43,742 bases of DNA from Nonomuraea zeae (lineage in GTDB: Bacteria > Actinomycetota > Actinomycetes > Streptosporangiales > Streptosporangiaceae): assembly GCF_005889725.1 (NCBI RefSeq), contig NZ_VCKX01000081.1:1-43742 (forward strand), given 5' to 3'. Under the pieces are notes generated by a model that saw only the letters and a program-made list of their open reading frames with translations, did no database searches and had not been told where the DNA came from. This document shows, piece after piece, positions 17,918 to 26,499 of the stretch. A program made the translations under genes and the position numbers. Each line of letters begins with the position of its first letter. Position 1 is the stretch's first letter.

Positions 17918-18801
17918 CGGTTCTCCAGACGGTGGCTGATGCGGAACAGGACGAAGGTCAGGGCCATGGTCACCACCAGCACGATCGTCGCCATCGAGGA
18001 CGCCGTGCCGAACTCCAGGCTCCTGAACCCCTTCTCGTAGATGTAGAGGTTGAGCACGTTGGTGGCGTTGCCCGGACCGCCCTTGGTGGCGGCGAGCGCG
18101 ATGTCGAACATCTTCACCGCGCCCAGCCAGCGCACGATGAACGCGGCGGCCATCACCGGGACCAGCAGCGGCAGCGTGACGTGCCGCAGCGTCTGCCAGC
18201 GGCCGGCGCCGTCGGACCTGGCGGCCTCGTACACGTCGCCGGGCAGCGCCATGATCCCGGCCGCGGCGATCAGCACGACGAACGGCGTCCACCGCCACGT
18301 GTCGATGATGATCACGCTGGCCATCGCGAGCGTCGGGTCGCCGATCCACTCGACGGGGCCGATGCCGACCAGCCCGAGCACGTAGTTGACCACGCCCCAG
18401 AGCGGGTCGAGCAGCATGCGCCACACGCCGCCCGCCACGACCGGCGCGACGACCATGGGCACCAGGAACAGCGCGCGCAGCACGCCGCGCCCGCGCCAGT
18501 CCACGTTCAGCAGGAACGCGATGGCGAAGCCCAGCACCATCTGCAGCGGCAGCGCGATCACCAGGTAGATGCCGGTGACCTTGAACGACTCCAGGAAGCC
18601 GGGGTCGCTCAGCACCGCCGCGTAGTTGCGCCAGCCCACCCAGCCGGACGGCTGGAAGGAGGCTAGGTCGAAGTCCGAGAGGCTCACCCAGACCGTGTAG
18701 AAGATCGGGTAGAGCAGCATGCCGGCCAGCAGCACCAGGGCCGGGGTCAGGAAGAGCCAGGCGGTGCCCGGCTCTCCCAGCCGCAGCCGTTTTGCGATCA
18801 C
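17911..18801 (-). CDS. ABC sugar transporter permease, MalF type
   Basis: The 296-residue membrane protein has about six helices (AWLFLTPALVLLAGMLLYP first) and the EAA-like loop YEAARSDGAGRWQTLRHVTL. The GTG start at 18801 overlaps the binding-protein stop as GTGA, so the two are coupled. The longer frame to 18954 would run deep into the lipoprotein gene and is rejected. It forms the transmembrane pore with the next gene. Confidence 0.94.
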   Translation of the reverse strand: MIAKRLRLGEPGTAWLFLTPALVLLAGMLLYPIFYTVWVSLSDFDLASFQPSGWVGWRNYAAVLSDPGFLESFKVTGIYLVIALPLQMVLGFAIAFLLNVDWRGRGVLRALFLVPMVVAPVVAGGVWRMLLDPLWGVVNYVLGLVGIGPVEWIGDPTLAMASVIIIDTWRWTPFVVLIAAAGIMALPGDVYEAARSDGAGRWQTLRHVTLPLLVPVMAAAFIVRWLGAVKMFDIALAATKGGPGNATNVLNLYIYEKGFRSLEFGTASSMATIVLVVTMALTFVLFRISHRLENRW

Positions 18802-20159
18802 TGGCCGTAGCCCTTGGACTTCAGCAGCTCGGTGATCTCCTTTGCGGCCTCGGCGATCGCCTGCTGCGAGGTCGCCTGCCCGGACATGGCCTGGCTGGTC
18901 TGCAGCGCCAGGATCTGCTGCACCGCGTCGGACTCGGGCAGGCGCGGGCGCCACATCTGGTTCTTGCTGACCACCCCGTAGCCGGACTTCAGCGCCGCGT
19001 ACACGGGCTTGGCCCAGTCGGCGGGCGGGGTGCCGTCGAGCGAGGAGTTACGCGCGGGGAACGTTCCGAACGCCTTGCCGGTGAACTGCTCGCCCTGCTT
19101 GGAGGTGACCCACTGCAGCCAGGTCCAGGCGGCGGCCGGGTGCTTGGACTTCTTGGAGATGCCCGCCGACCAGATGCCCCGGTGCGCGCCCGCGCCGGCC
19201 GTGCCCGCGGGCAGCGTCGTGAGGCCGACCTCGTCGGGGGACAGCGTGGTGGTCTCCTTGTCGACCGCGGTGCCCTTGTACACGCTGCCCCACATGAACA
19301 TGGTGGCCGTCTTGCCCTGGCGGAAGGCCTCCAGCGGCTCGTTGAACTGGTACGTGCTGGCCCCTGGAGGCGCGTACTTGAGCAGGTCCACCTGCGTCTG
19401 CAGCGCCTTGACGCCGTTGTCGTCGTTGAAGGCGACCTGCATCTTGTCGTCGAGCAGCTTGCCGCCGTTGGAGTTGAGCACCGTCTGCCAGATGGTGGGG
19501 GTCAGCGGGTCCTTGGTGAAGTACGTGCCGACCGCCCACGAGTCGGTCTTGCCGTCGCCGTCGGTGTCCTGGACCAGCTTCTTGGCGTCCGCGAAATACT
19601 GCTCCCAGGTGGTCTGCTCGTTCGGCTCCTCGACCCCGGCCTTCTTGTAGAGGGTCTTGTTGTAGAACATGAGCAGCAGGTTCGAGCGGACGGGCACGGC
19701 GTACTGCTTGCCCTCCCACTCCCCCGCGGCCAGCGGCGTCGGGTTGAAGTCCGCCCAGTCGTAGCCCGGATCGTTCCACTTGGCCAGCTCGGCGCCCTTG
19801 AGGTCGTACAGCGCGCCGGTCTTGGCAAGCTGCGGCAGCCAGGGGTCGTCGGCGAGCACCGCGTCGTAGGTGGCGGTCGTGCCGGTCAGCTCCAGCATCG
19901 TCTTGGCGAGCTGGTCGTTGTACGGGACGCCGTCCACGGTGACCTTGATGTTCGGATACTTCTTGTTGAACTCGGGAACGAGCTGGTCCTGCCACTGTTT
20001 GGCGAACGCGTCGTTGGCGATGACCCGGATCGACACCGGGCTGCCCTGACTGCCGAGCCCGCCTCCGTCGGCCGGGACCTCCTCGGCCGCGGAGCCGCAA
20101 GCGGCGAGTGCCAGTCCGAGTGCGGACACTGTCGCGACAAGCCGGATTTTCGTTGGCAT
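18798..20159 (-). CDS. Extracellular solute-binding lipoprotein (family 1, sugar type)
   Basis: The 453-residue lipoprotein has a signal peptide and lipobox LAAC with Cys21. The mature part has binding-protein landmarks such as VTVDGVPYNDQLAKTMLE, then WEGKQYAVPVRSNLLLMFYN and WTWLQWVTSKQGEQF near the C-terminus. It delivers an oligosaccharide, sugar or sugar acid to the two permeases. ATG 20159 is preceded by GAAGGAG. The longer start to 20207 is rejected because it bypasses this site and adds residues before the signal peptide. Confidence 0.95.
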   Translation of the reverse strand: MPTKIRLVATVSALGLALAACGSAAEEVPADGGGLGSQGSPVSIRVIANDAFAKQWQDQLVPEFNKKYPNIKVTVDGVPYNDQLAKTMLELTGTTATYDAVLADDPWLPQLAKTGALYDLKGAELAKWNDPGYDWADFNPTPLAAGEWEGKQYAVPVRSNLLLMFYNKTLYKKAGVEEPNEQTTWEQYFADAKKLVQDTDGDGKTDSWAVGTYFTKDPLTPTIWQTVLNSNGGKLLDDKMQVAFNDDNGVKALQTQVDLLKYAPPGASTYQFNEPLEAFRQGKTATMFMWGSVYKGTAVDKETTTLSPDEVGLTTLPAGTAGAGAHRGIWSAGISKKSKHPAAAWTWLQWVTSKQGEQFTGKAFGTFPARNSSLDGTPPADWAKPVYAALKSGYGVVSKNQMWRPRLPESDAVQQILALQTSQAMSGQATSQQAIAEAAKEITELLKSKGYGQ

Positions 20160-20203
20160 GTGCCAGCTTCTCCTTCGGGGGGTGTTGGGGGTTTGAGCCG
20201 GTT

Positions 20204-21337
20204 TCAAGCAGTGGGGTCGATCGCGAGCTTCACGACGTCACTGCCGTCGAGGGAGTAGCCGCCGCCGAGCGCCTCAAGCGCTTCCCTCGCCCTGGACAGG
20301 GGCATGCGGTGGCTGACGAGTTGGTCCAAGGGCAGGCCGCCACGTCCCAGGACGGTGAGCGCGGTGTGGTACCTGCGTTGCATGTCGGGGCCCGCGCCGT
20401 AGACGCCGGCGATCGTGATGTCCCGCTTCAGCAGGTCCGCGTAGGGGTTGAAGGGGATGCTCCCGCGGTCGGTGAAGTTGCCGAGCTCCGCGAGCACGCC
20501 GCCGTCGGCCACCAGCCCGAGCGCCTCGGCGAACGACTCCGGCGAGCCGGCCGTGCCGATCACCGCGTCCGCCCCGCCGCCGAGCGCGTCGAAGACCGCC
20601 GTCCTGCGCGTGGCGGGGTCGGGCACGCGGTCGAGATCGACGACCTCGTCCGCGCCGAGCGCCGCCGCCAGCGCCAGCCTGGCCGCCGGGCCGCCCACGG
20701 CCACGATCCGGGCCGCGCCGGCCGTCCGCGCCGCCACCACCGCCATCAGCCCGATCGCGCCCGTGCCCTGGACGACCACGGTCGAGCCGATCCGGACGCC
20801 CGCCCGCTCCACGCCGTGCAGGGCCACCGACAGGGGCTCCTGCAGCACCGCCACCTCCGGGGCCAGGTCGGTCCGGTAGAAGACGGTGCCGGCGTTCGAG
20901 GCGTACAGGTGGGTGGCGAAACCGCCGGTGAGGTACGGCGGGCGGTCGGCGGGCGAGGCGAAGCCGTACGAGGGGCGGCGGTCGGGGCAACTGCCCGGCC
21001 GCCCGCGCACGGTGCATTCGTAGCACCGGCCGCAGCTCAGGGCGGGGAAGACGCCGACCCGGTCGCCGACGCGCACCGGCCGGCCCGCGTGGTCCGCGGT
21101 GACACCCTCGCCGAGCGCCGCCAGCCGGCCGACGATCTCGTGGCCGAGCAGCGCGGGGAAGTGGACGCTGGCCAGCCGGCCGCGATAGATGTGCGCGTCC
21201 GTGCCGCACATCCCGCACAGCTCGACCGCCAGCAGGAACTCACCGGGGCCCGGCCGGGGCAGGTCGTAGTCGCGGACCTCCACGGCACCGGCGACGTCCG
21301 TGACGATGGCGGCGCGCGCTCGCTCCGTCTCGCTCAT
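20204..21337 (-). CDS. Zinc-dependent alcohol dehydrogenase, threonine dehydrogenase-like
   Basis: The 377-residue medium-chain dehydrogenase has catalytic zinc residues in CGMCGTDAHIY (Cys44) and GHEIVG (His66). The structural zinc cysteines are 102, 105, 108 and 117, and VVVQGTGAIGLMAV is the nucleotide-binding loop. It likely oxidises a polyol, sugar or sugar-acid hydroxyl. ATG 21337 follows a strong GGAGG at 5-base spacing; the longer frame to 21445 reads through the promoter and operator and is rejected. First gene of the eight-gene operon. Confidence 0.94.
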   Translation of the reverse strand: MSETERARAAIVTDVAGAVEVRDYDLPRPGPGEFLLAVELCGMCGTDAHIYRGRLASVHFPALLGHEIVGRLAALGEGVTADHAGRPVRVGDRVGVFPALSCGRCYECTVRGRPGSCPDRRPSYGFASPADRPPYLTGGFATHLYASNAGTVFYRTDLAPEVAVLQEPLSVALHGVERAGVRIGSTVVVQGTGAIGLMAVVAARTAGAARIVAVGGPAARLALAAALGADEVVDLDRVPDPATRRTAVFDALGGGADAVIGTAGSPESFAEALGLVADGGVLAELGNFTDRGSIPFNPYADLLKRDITIAGVYGAGPDMQRRYHTALTVLGRGGLPLDQLVSHRMPLSRAREALEALGGGYSLDGSDVVKLAIDPTA

Positions 21338-21347
21338 CCCGGCCTCC

Positions 21348-21370
21348 GCATTCTGGATTCTATAGAATGC
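21348..21370 (-). promoter_or_regulatory. Palindromic operator of the catabolic operon
   Basis: Outer arms GCATTCT (21348-21354) and AGAATGC (21364-21370) are perfect inverted repeats, and ATTCTATAGAAT (21357-21368) is itself a perfect 12-base palindrome overlapping the right arm. It lies 11 bases before the alcohol dehydrogenase start and over the predicted transcription start, the position of a repressor site. The GntR protein of the operon is the likely binder. Confidence 0.75.
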
Positions 21371-21375
21371 AGTAG

Positions 21376-21405
21376 AAGCTAGTTTGTCCGTTTTTGGTCG
21401 GTCAA
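21376..21405 (-). promoter_or_regulatory. Promoter of the catabolic operon
   Basis: On the minus strand, -35 TTGACC (21405-21400) and -10 TAGCTT (21381-21376) are separated by 18 bases. Transcription would begin near 21369, inside the palindromic operator. Confidence 0.6.
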
Positions 21406-21463
21406 GGACTGTTACCGGAATGTTTCCTAGCAGCTCAAGGCGCACAAGGGTTCGCCGAGCAAC

Positions 21464-21498
21464 GAAAAACGCCCGACCGCGTTACGCGGATCGGGCGT
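21464..21498 (-). terminator. Intrinsic terminator of tRNA-Thr
   Basis: On the minus strand, ACGCCCGA plus CCGCG (21498-21485, with one bulged T) pairs with CGCGG plus TCGGGCGT (21481-21469) around a 3-base loop. The hairpin runs directly into TTTTT. Confidence 0.93.
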
Positions 21499-21517
21499 GA
21501 GGTCTTGCCAGAGTGCG

Positions 21518-21590
21518 AGCCCCCAAACGGAATCGAACCGTTGACCTTCTCCTTACCATGGAGACGCTCTGCCGACTGAGCTATAGGGGC
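21518..21590 (-). tRNA. tRNA-Thr (GGU)
   Basis: The 73-nt cloverleaf on the minus strand has acceptor GCCCCTA with TGGGGGC and discriminator T. The D arm is AGCTCAGTCGGCAGAGC, the anticodon stem TCTCC/GGAGA encloses ATGGTAA (GGU), and the T arm contains GGTTCGATTCC. CCA is not encoded. An intrinsic terminator follows 20 bases downstream. Confidence 0.96.
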
Positions 21591-21629
21591 CTGTCCGGCG
21601 CTGCGGACAGGTGTAACCATACACGGCAG

Positions 21630-21860
21630 TCAGCGATGATGCGAACTCGTTCGGGCCTTCGCCGACTCCTTCGCCGGGCGTCGCGCCGGGAAGTCGATCA
21701 CCTCGCACAGGTCGGCCAGATCGACGTGCCTGGCCACCTCCGCCACGGAGGTGCAGTCGGCGACCGTCCCCCCGTGCCTGCGCACGCGCAGCACCTGTCG
21801 CCCGGCCCGCAAGACGCCTACGACCTCGTAGCCGTCGAGGCCGACCCATCGCCTGTCCAT
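21630..21860 (-). CDS. Small hypothetical protein, 76 residues
   Basis: Reads MDRRWVGLDGYEVVGVLRAG at the start and ends in a basic, Ala/Lys-rich tail. The N-terminal 55 residues look like a small compact alpha/beta domain (YEVVGVLRAGRQVLRVRR, then VAEVARHVDLADLCEVIDF). No signal peptide or membrane segment is seen. No ribosome site is evident before ATG 21860. It sits between tRNA-Thr and the divergent hemerythrin gene. Function is not recognised. Confidence 0.6.
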   Translation of the reverse strand: MDRRWVGLDGYEVVGVLRAGRQVLRVRRHGGTVADCTSVAEVARHVDLADLCEVIDFPARRPAKESAKARTSSHHR

Positions 21861-21993
21861 AGCGGCACAGATTAGCCGCCGGGTCTCTCATTTTCCGCCG
21901 CGCCACACGCGTTACAGCCATACCAAGTCGGCACCAAGAGGGGTCTAAGTGCCGGGGCGCACGCTGGTGCCATCTCAGAGAGAGGAGCGCCCC

Positions 21994-22623
21994 ATGACCC
22001 CCAACCTGCTCGGAATGCGCATCAACCACCGTGCCATGCGTGCCGACTCCCGCCGGCTCGCCACGGTGATGAACGAGATCGCCGCCGGCGAGCAGCAGGC
22101 GTCACCGGCGCGGCTCGCCGCGATCAACGAGTTCGCCGCCGGGCTCTGCACGGGGATCCACCATCACCACCGGGCCGAGGACGACATCCTGTGGCCGGTC
22201 ATCGTCCGCTCGGCCGGGGCGGAGGTGGACCTGAGCGACCTGAGCGACGACCACGCCGCGCTCGACCCGCTGATGGAGGAGATCACCGCGACCGCGGCCA
22301 CCCTCGGCACGGACGCGGCCGCCCCCAGGCGGCTGGCCAAGGCGCTGACCACGCTCGCCGACCTGCTCGACGAGCACATCGAGGAGGAGGAACGGCTGGT
22401 GTTCCCGGTCATACTCAAGTACGTCTCGGTGGCGGACTGGGCGAAGGTGGAGGAGGGCGTGCGCAAGGGCAGCAAGCTGTCCTTCGAGGTGCCCAGAATC
22501 GCCCAGTACGCCAGCCCCGAGGAGCTGGCCGAGCTGCGCCGCGAGGCGGGCCTGGTGCTGCGGATCCTGCTCAGGCTCCTCAACCCCGGGCACCAGCGCC
22601 GCCAGCGGCTCATCTTCGGCTGA
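21994..22623 (+). CDS. Hemerythrin (HHE cation-binding) domain protein
   Basis: The 209-residue protein has the four-helix hemerythrin metal ligands: an early INHRAMRADSRR, HHHHRAEDDILWPV, SDDHAALD and LLDEHIEEEERLVFPV. A C-terminal helical extension (about 150-209) follows. Such proteins bind a di-iron centre and sense or carry O2 or NO, or protect iron. GAGAGGAG lies 6 bases before ATG 21994; the GTG at 21949 is less likely. It converges on the SARP regulator with a 15-base gap. Confidence 0.9.
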   Translation: MTPNLLGMRINHRAMRADSRRLATVMNEIAAGEQQASPARLAAINEFAAGLCTGIHHHHRAEDDILWPVIVRSAGAEVDLSDLSDDHAALDPLMEEITATAATLGTDAAAPRRLAKALTTLADLLDEHIEEEERLVFPVILKYVSVADWAKVEEGVRKGSKLSFEVPRIAQYASPEELAELRREAGLVLRILLRLLNPGHQRRQRLIFG

Positions 22624-22638
22624 CGGGCGCCCGCCGCA

Positions 22639-25600
22639 TCACGTGCCCTGGGTGAGGCGGCGCGCGGCGGCTCCGGCCCAGTGCGCCGAGCCGACCACGT
22701 TCGCGACCTCGACGGCCTTCTCGTAGTGCGCGGCGGCCTCCAGCCCCAGCACCCGCGCCAGGTCCCCGAGCACCGTCGCCACGGGCCCGAGCACGACCGA
22801 GCCGCTCTGCATCCCGGCCACCTCGTCCGCCCACGGCAGCAGGTTCCGGTAGGAGCGCGCGGCCGCCTCCCGATCCGCCAGCGCCACGGCGGTCATCGCG
22901 CGCTGCGTCTCCCAGAGCAGCCAGTAGTAGTCGCGCGGATGCGGCTCGTCCGGCCGCCAGATCTTCCTGGCGGCCGGCAGGTCCCCGCTGGCCGCCAGCA
23001 CCCCGGCGTACAGCTCGACCATCCCGGGCCGCGGCACCTGGTCGAAGTGCCCGGCGATCTCCGCCACCGACTTGTGCACGTCGCCGCGGGCGTGCCGCAC
23101 CACGTAGCGGCCGAGCAGCCCGATCGCCTCCGCGTTCGCGCCGCCGCGCTCGGCCATCAGGTCGGCCAGCCACGTGTACGCGGCCTCCGCCCCGTCGAAG
23201 TCACCCGCCACCAGCTGCCGCATCGCCCCGAACAGCGACAGCACGGACAGCGACAGGCCGAGCTGCCCGCTGGTCGAGACCTGGACGCCCGCGTCCGCGT
23301 GATGGGTGGCGGTGGCCAGGTCGTTGCGGCCCGCGGCGTTCATCATCAGGCAGAGGTGGCCCAGGGTCGAGTAGCCGACCAGCCGGTGCGTCCCGCCCAG
23401 CTCCAGCAGCTCCGCCCCGATGGCGGCGAGCTCGTCGCGGTGCTCCGGCGAGAGCACCGCGAAGTAGCGCGCGTTGAGCCCCATGCAGAGCAGGTCCGGC
23501 TGGTCCAGGCGGCGGGCCAGTGCCAGCGCCTCGGTGCCGGCGGCGTCCACCAGGGCGTCGTCGTGGCTCTCCACCGCGAAGACCAGCGCGGCGAGCAGGC
23601 GGACCCGCGTGGCGTCGTCGGGGTCCGCGGCCAGCTCGGCCTCGACGGCCGCCACGAAACCGGTGTCGAGCCGGACGTCCTGCTGGATCGTCCAGGTCAC
23701 CGGCGCGTCGTACGAGGTCAACGCCCGCACCACGGCATCGGCGCGACCGCCGCCGCCGGAACCGGCCTGGCCCGCACCGCCGGGCTCGGCCCGGTCCGTG
23801 CCGCCGAGGCCGGCTTTGAGCCGCAGGCCCAGCTCCAGTGCCTGGCTTCTGGCCGACACCGCGCCCACCACGTCACCGGCGTGCCCGAGCGCCGAGACCA
23901 GCCCGCACAGCAGGTCCAGCCTGGTCTCGTCGTCGGCGGCGAACTCCAGCGCCGCCCGCCACAGCGCCGCCGCCTCCCGGTGCGCGTACAGCCCGGACGC
24001 CTGCACGGCCGCCGCCCGCGCGTACCGCACCGCGCTCGGCGCCGCGGCCTCCAGCGCGTGGTGGGCGAGCGCGGCCACGTCCGCTGGACGGACGTGCTCC
24101 AGCGCCGTCACCACCCGCCCGTGCAGCCGGGTACGCCGGATCCTGGCCGTGTCCTCGTAGAGCACCTGCCGCACGAGGACGTGCGTGAACCTGACCCGGC
24201 CCGGCCCCGGCTCGGCCAGCAGCCCGGTCATGACCCCGGCCTCCAGCCCGTCGAACACCGTCTCCTCGTCCCCGTCGTGCAGCGCGATCAGCACGTCCAC
24301 GTCCGCGTCCCTGCCGACGACGGCGGCGTTGCGCAGCACGGTCTGGGCGGTCGCGGGCAGGCGGCTGATCCGGCGCCTGATCAGGTCGCGCACGCCGGGC
24401 GGCAGCGCCTCGGCGGCGGCGAGCCCCTCGGAGGCGAGCAGCCGGGCGATCTCGCAGACGAACAGCGGGTTGCCGAGCGTGCGCTCGGTGACCGTCCGGA
24501 CGGTCGCCGCGTCCGGCTCGCGCTCGGAGTGGCGGGCGAGCAGCTCGGCGACCTCGTTCTCGCCCAGCCCGGCCAGCTCCAGATGCCGGCTGCTGACGGC
24601 CAGCGCGGCCAGCGTGGCGGCCAGGTCGTCGGTCGTCTCGGCGGGCCGGTAGGTGGCGATGACCAGCAGCTTGGCGGTCTGCTTGAGGTGCCGCAGCAGG
24701 TGCAGGGTCTCGCCGTCGGCCCTGTGCACGTCCTCCAGCACCACGACCAGGGGCGCGTTGGCCGCCAGGTAGCCGGCCACGGCCCTGGCGAGCTGGAACT
24801 GGTTCTGGATCGCGACGCCGTCGTGCAGCAGCGGCGCCAGCCTGGCCGGCTCGCCGGGCGGCCGGAGCTCGGCGAGCCGGCGGACGATCTCGCTCCACGC
24901 CCACGCGGGCGGCGCGTCGCCGTCGATCTCCGGGCAGCGGCCCACCGCGACCCGCCAGCCGCGCTCGCCCAGCTCGGCCGCGAACGCCTCGGCCAGCGTG
25001 CTCTTGCCCGCCCCCGGCTCACCGCCGAGCCAGACCGTCCTGTGCGCGGGGTGCTCGGCTTCCTCGCGGAGTATCGCCAGCTCGCGCACCCTGCCGACGA
25101 TCGTGGCCGCCGGGGCGGGGGCAGGTTGCCCGCGTACCTGCTCGACGACCTCGGGAGCGTGCAGGGAGTCCGACTGGAGCAGGATGTCCTGTTCGAGGGC
25201 GCGTAAGACGGGGCCGGGATCGACGCCGAGCTCGTCGGCCAGGCTCTTGCGGGCCTGGCGCAGCACGGCCAGCGCCTCGGCCTGGCTGCCGGAGCGGTAG
25301 TGGGCCAGGGCCAGCAGGCGCACGGCGTTCTCGCGCAGCGGATGCTGGTCGGCGTGGTGGCGCAGCTCGGGCACGGCCTCGGCGTGGCGGCCCAGCATGA
25401 GGGCGGCCTCGGCCCGGTATTCGAGGGCGATCAGCCGGAGCTCGGCCAGCCTGGTCGCCTCGGGCGCCGCCCAGTCGTCGGCGAACTCCCCGTACGCGGG
25501 CCCCGTCCACAGCCCCAGCGCCTGGTCCAGCAGGTCGTACGCGACCGCACCCGCGCCCTGCTTGAGCGCGGCCCCCGCGGCGTCGATCAGGCCGGGCAGC

Positions 25601-25920
25601 CGCCACGCGTCCACGCTGCCCTCGGGCAGGCAGAGCCGGTAGCCGGGCGGCGCGCTCACGATCACCGTGGCGGGGGCGCGCGGCGGGCGGTCCGGTTCGA
25701 GGACGCGGCGCAGGTTCGAGACGTAGACCTGGAGGGCGGCCAGTGCCTTGGGTGGCGGCTGCCCCTGCCACAGGTCGTCGATGAACCGGTCGGTCGACAC
25801 CACCTGGCCGCCGGCCGCCACCAGCCGCGCGATCACGGCTCGTTGCCTGGCGGAGCCGAGGTCCAGGCGGCGGCCGTGCATGGTGGCCTGGAGCGGTCCA
25901 AGGATGTGGAGATGGAGCAT
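22639..25920 (-). CDS. BTAD/SARP-type (AfsR-like) ATP-binding transcriptional regulator
   Basis: About 1093 residues. The N-terminal winged-helix DNA-binding domain (about 1-95, LRRVLEPDRPPRAPATVI) is followed by a BTAD helical domain (about 95-245), an AAA/NB-ARC-like ATPase with Walker A GGEPGAGKST and Walker B-like VVVLEDVHRADGE, and a TPR-like C-terminus. This is the AfsR/DnrI-type activator layout. ATG 25920 has AAAGGG upstream and lies 11 bases past the NlpC/P60 stop. It ends a run with a P-loop kinase, GH25 lysozyme and NlpC peptidase, so wall remodelling may be linked to it. That link is inference. Confidence 0.9.
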   Translation of the reverse strand: MLHLHILGPLQATMHGRRLDLGSARQRAVIARLVAAGGQVVSTDRFIDDLWQGQPPPKALAALQVYVSNLRRVLEPDRPPRAPATVIVSAPPGYRLCLPEGSVDAWRLPGLIDAAGAALKQGAGAVAYDLLDQALGLWTGPAYGEFADDWAAPEATRLAELRLIALEYRAEAALMLGRHAEAVPELRHHADQHPLRENAVRLLALAHYRSGSQAEALAVLRQARKSLADELGVDPGPVLRALEQDILLQSDSLHAPEVVEQVRGQPAPAPAATIVGRVRELAILREEAEHPAHRTVWLGGEPGAGKSTLAEAFAAELGERGWRVAVGRCPEIDGDAPPAWAWSEIVRRLAELRPPGEPARLAPLLHDGVAIQNQFQLARAVAGYLAANAPLVVVLEDVHRADGETLHLLRHLKQTAKLLVIATYRPAETTDDLAATLAALAVSSRHLELAGLGENEVAELLARHSEREPDAATVRTVTERTLGNPLFVCEIARLLASEGLAAAEALPPGVRDLIRRRISRLPATAQTVLRNAAVVGRDADVDVLIALHDGDEETVFDGLEAGVMTGLLAEPGPGRVRFTHVLVRQVLYEDTARIRRTRLHGRVVTALEHVRPADVAALAHHALEAAAPSAVRYARAAAVQASGLYAHREAAALWRAALEFAADDETRLDLLCGLVSALGHAGDVVGAVSARSQALELGLRLKAGLGGTDRAEPGGAGQAGSGGGGRADAVVRALTSYDAPVTWTIQQDVRLDTGFVAAVEAELAADPDDATRVRLLAALVFAVESHDDALVDAAGTEALALARRLDQPDLLCMGLNARYFAVLSPEHRDELAAIGAELLELGGTHRLVGYSTLGHLCLMMNAAGRNDLATATHHADAGVQVSTSGQLGLSLSVLSLFGAMRQLVAGDFDGAEAAYTWLADLMAERGGANAEAIGLLGRYVVRHARGDVHKSVAEIAGHFDQVPRPGMVELYAGVLAASGDLPAARKIWRPDEPHPRDYYWLLWETQRAMTAVALADREAAARSYRNLLPWADEVAGMQSGSVVLGPVATVLGDLARVLGLEAAAHYEKAVEVANVVGSAHWAGAAARRLTQGT

Positions 25921-25931
25921 GGGCACCCTTT

Positions 25932-26453
25932 TCAGTACCGGTAAAAGCCCGCGAAGTCCTTCTTCCGCGCGATGTCGTCGATGCGCACCACGGCCCCGGT
26001 CTCAGGGGCGTTCATCATCTTCCCACGGCCCAGATAGATGCCTACATGGTGAGTTTTGACGGACTTTTTCGTGATTTTTCCAAAGAAAACCAGGTCGCCG
26101 GGGGCGGGCGCGCGGACGCGGCGCATTTTCCGTACGTGATCGTTGGTGTTGCCCGGCCCCAGCACGTCCCGGCCGTGCGCCAGCGCGTAGACCCATCGCG
26201 TGAAACCCGAGCAGTCGAGGCCGCGCGTCCGCCCGGCCGGGCAGGGCTTGATCGTGCCCTGGTAACCCTTGCACGTGCCCTTCGACGGGCCGGGGTCCTC
26301 GCTGTGGCCGCCGCCCCACGAGTACACGACGCCGCGCTGCTCGATCTCGTACGCGAGCCGGACGATCCGCGGCGGCACGTACGCGTCCAGCGGCATCGAG
26401 GCCGTGGCGAACAGCAGGACGAACGCCGCCGCCACGGCTAACCGCCGCCTCAT
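25932..26453 (-). CDS. Secreted NlpC/P60 family peptidoglycan endopeptidase
   Basis: The 173-residue protein has an N-terminal signal sequence (about 1-24) and a single NlpC/P60 domain. The catalytic Cys81 is in GLDCSGFTRW, His136 is in THHVGIYLG, and Asn148 is the likely third residue. It should cleave peptide stems in the cell wall, outside the membrane. A GGGGGG-rich ribosome site precedes ATG 26453. It lies 46 bases after the GH25 lysozyme, so a hydrolase pair attacking both glycan and peptide is made together. Confidence 0.92.
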   Translation of the reverse strand: MRRRLAVAAAFVLLFATASMPLDAYVPPRIVRLAYEIEQRGVVYSWGGGHSEDPGPSKGTCKGYQGTIKPCPAGRTRGLDCSGFTRWVYALAHGRDVLGPGNTNDHVRKMRRVRAPAPGDLVFFGKITKKSVKTHHVGIYLGRGKMMNAPETGAVVRIDDIARKKDFAGFYRY

Positions 26454-26499
26454 CCCGTTCCCCCCTTTTGCACTGGGCCCCGGGATACATCCTGCAATA

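Noticed and set aside
26454..26499. Possible c-di-AMP (ydaO) riboswitch before the NlpC/P60 gene
   Set aside because: Only 46 bases separate it from the lysozyme gene, too little for the aptamer.
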